From the NCBI GenBank assembly GCA_913060875.1, contig CAJXSL010000014.1:89752-153751 (forward strand): a stretch of DNA of 64,000 bases. The letters are read 5' to 3'. Below, piece by piece: positions 63,155 through 64,000 of this stretch; position 1 is the first letter of the stretch, and each line of letters starts with the position of its first letter. The translations under genes and the position numbers were made by a program. The notes under the pieces were generated by a model. That model saw only the letters and a program-made list of their open reading frames with translations. It did not search any database and was not told the origin of the DNA. Origin of the DNA: an uncultured Desulfobacteraceae bacterium. Its GTDB lineage: Bacteria > Desulfobacterota > Desulfobacteria > Desulfobacterales > UBA5852.

Positions 63155-63172
63155 ACTGAGCGCTCGTTCAGT
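63155..63172. promoter_or_regulatory. Operator-like palindrome upstream of the second TetR gene
   Basis: ACTGAGCGCTCGTTCAGT is an 18-bp inverted repeat with one mismatched pair, resembling the TGAACG-NN-CGTTCA-type sites of FadR-like TetR repressors. It lies 25 bp before the ATG at 63198, with TTGACA at 63123 as a possible -35. Confidence 0.55.
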
Positions 63173-63197
63173 TTTCCCCCTGGACAACGAAAGGATC

Positions 63198-63887
63198 ATG
63201 TCAGTGGGTATCGCGCCCCGGCCAAACGCACAGCATATCCCCACCCAGGTCAAGAACCAGGACTTGGTGGAGCGTCGACGGCGCCAGATCGTGGATGCGG
63301 CGGTCGAGCTCTTCATCCAGAACGGATTCCACAAGACCACCACCCGCCAGATCGCCAGAAATGCCGGCTTTTCCATCGGCTCCCTCTATGAATACGTGGC
63401 CTCCAAAGAAGACATCCTCTATCTGGTCTGCGATGCCATTCATGCCGAAATGGAGCGCGGCATGGCGGATGCCATGCAGCGGGAGGCGCAACAGGGCAAT
63501 CCGCTGGCCGAGGTGGTCCGGGCTTATCTGCTGGTCTGCGATCGTATGAACGACCACATCCTGCTGATTTACCAGGAGACCCAGTCCCTGCCCCACAAAT
63601 GGCGCCGGGTGGTCCTGGAAAACGAAGTGCGCATTACCGGATTGTTTACCCGCGCCCTGACCCAGCTCATGGCCGACGGCAAAATACCGCTGCTTTCCGA
63701 AGCCGCCATGGATCTCATTGCCCACAATATTGCCGTAATCGGTCATATGTGGACGTTCCGCCGCTGGTTTCTGTCCCGGCACTACACCATCGAAACCTAT
63801 ATCGAACACCAGACGGCCTTTATCCTGAACATGTGTCACACGGAGGAACCCGCCCCGGCGGGAAAACCCGTCCGTGGTAATCCATAA
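63198..63887 (+). CDS. TetR-family regulator upstream of an acyl-CoA dehydrogenase gene
   Basis: From the ATG at 63198 (MSVGIAPRPNAQHIPTQVKNQDLVERRRRQI, with AAGG 4 nt upstream) it has 229 residues. The helix-turn-helix is KTTTRQIARNAGFSIGSLYEYVASKEDIL. The C-terminal domain (EMERGMADAMQREAQQ... to YIEHQTAFILNM) resembles the TetR regulators found beside acyl-CoA dehydrogenases in deltaproteobacteria. The ORF-track extension of 25 codons covers its operator and is unlikely coding. A dehydrogenase gene starts 37 bp after its stop in the same direction, so it probably controls that operon and itself. Confidence 0.88.
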   Translation: MSVGIAPRPNAQHIPTQVKNQDLVERRRRQIVDAAVELFIQNGFHKTTTRQIARNAGFSIGSLYEYVASKEDILYLVCDAIHAEMERGMADAMQREAQQGNPLAEVVRAYLLVCDRMNDHILLIYQETQSLPHKWRRVVLENEVRITGLFTRALTQLMADGKIPLLSEAAMDLIAHNIAVIGHMWTFRRWFLSRHYTIETYIEHQTAFILNMCHTEEPAPAGKPVRGNP

Positions 63888-63924
63888 TCCACCATCAACA
63901 CCAAACGAACACGAGGAACCCACC

Positions 63925-64000
63925 ATGGAATTTGAGCTCAACCGAACACAGCAGGAGATTCAGAAAGCCGTTAAGGATTTCACCAAGGGCGAATTTGACA
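63925..64000 (+). CDS. Acyl-CoA dehydrogenase, N-terminal fragment (cut by window)
   Basis: Only 25 residues are visible, MEFELNRTQQEIQKAVKDFTKGEFD, which is the typical N-terminal helix of acyl-CoA dehydrogenases (compare VDFDLTREQEMIRKEVRLFA in the other one here). A GAGGAACCCACC ribosome site precedes the ATG. It follows the TetR gene by 37 bp. The rest lies outside the window, so substrate class cannot be judged. Confidence 0.75.
   Translation, partial: MEFELNRTQQEIQKAVKDFTKGEFD

Noticed and set aside
62831-63391. 186-aa ORF near the right end
   Set aside because: It runs through repeat element F and then out of frame across the TetR gene, with no domain signature.

Overview
The window is about 64 kb of GC-rich, densely coding bacterial DNA. 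It carries a nitrogenase operon with the PII-like pair nifI1/nifI2 between nifH and nifD, a NifK without the long N-terminal extension and a NifD with an insertion. That arrangement is typical of anaerobic diazotrophs. Formate-tetrahydrofolate ligase, acyl-CoA oxidation genes, a B12-binding radical SAM enzyme and abundant structured intergenic repeats fit a Desulfobacterota (Desulfosarcina/Desulfobacteraceae-like) sulfate reducer. This is inference: no rRNA, dsr or other definitive marker is in the window.

Region 1 (1-11.3 kb, minus strand) is the nif locus, transcribed nifH-nifI1-nifI2-nifD-nifK-nifE-nifN-nifB, with nifB cut by the left edge. The regulator nifA lies just upstream, also on the minus strand. 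A near-perfect sigma-54 promoter precedes nifH, with a large palindrome about 130 bp upstream of it. Structured elements sit in four internal gaps: a mobile-repeat-like element (nifH/nifI1), an octamer array (nifD/nifK), a 19-bp hairpin that includes the nifK stop codon (nifK/nifE), and a ~190-bp dispersed repeat (nifN/nifB).

Region 2 (11.6-29 kb) is mixed housekeeping and accessory DNA. It holds an FtsH-type protease divergent from a MerR/B12-binding regulator, an EF-hand protein, an RND pump with an unusual C-terminal extension and its adaptor, a LysR regulator divergent from a small membrane protein, WrbA, a dienelactone-hydrolase-like protein, two EamA transporters and an RNase II-family nuclease.

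Region 3 (29-42.7 kb) has a heterodimeric ABC exporter, formate-THF ligase, a B12-binding radical SAM protein with a small partner, a long-chain acyl-CoA ligase, an omega-amidase-like nitrilase behind the C-terminal remnant of an aminotransferase, a b-type-cytochrome-like membrane protein with tandem C-terminal repeats, and a DUF6125-like protein.

Region 4 (42.8-51.3 kb, minus strand) looks like one TetR-controlled operon resembling leucine/isovalerate (liu) catabolism: acyl-CoA dehydrogenase, enoyl-CoA hydratase, biotin-dependent carboxyltransferase, HMG-CoA-lyase-like protein, XRE-cupin regulator and acetoacetyl-CoA synthetase. No biotin carboxylase/biotin carrier subunit is present.

Region 5 (51.3-64 kb) has an HD-GYP phosphodiesterase with a YIP1-like membrane protein. 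It is followed by a carboxylate uptake and activation locus: solute:sodium symporter with a small partner, AMP-forming acyl-CoA synthetase, LuxR-type response regulator, Cache-PAS histidine kinase and a cNMP/CBS/DUF294 protein. The layout recalls acetate-switch (CrbSR-like) loci. At the right edge a second TetR regulator precedes a truncated acyl-CoA dehydrogenase.

I found no tRNA, rRNA, CRISPR array, complete insertion sequence or prophage. The least explained content is the set of structured intergenic repeats: four hairpin elements with terminal inverted repeats (24414, 37663, 8311, 21131), two related Tcc-ended elements (58252, 62817) and two copies of a palindrome-bearing repeat (1112, 35184).
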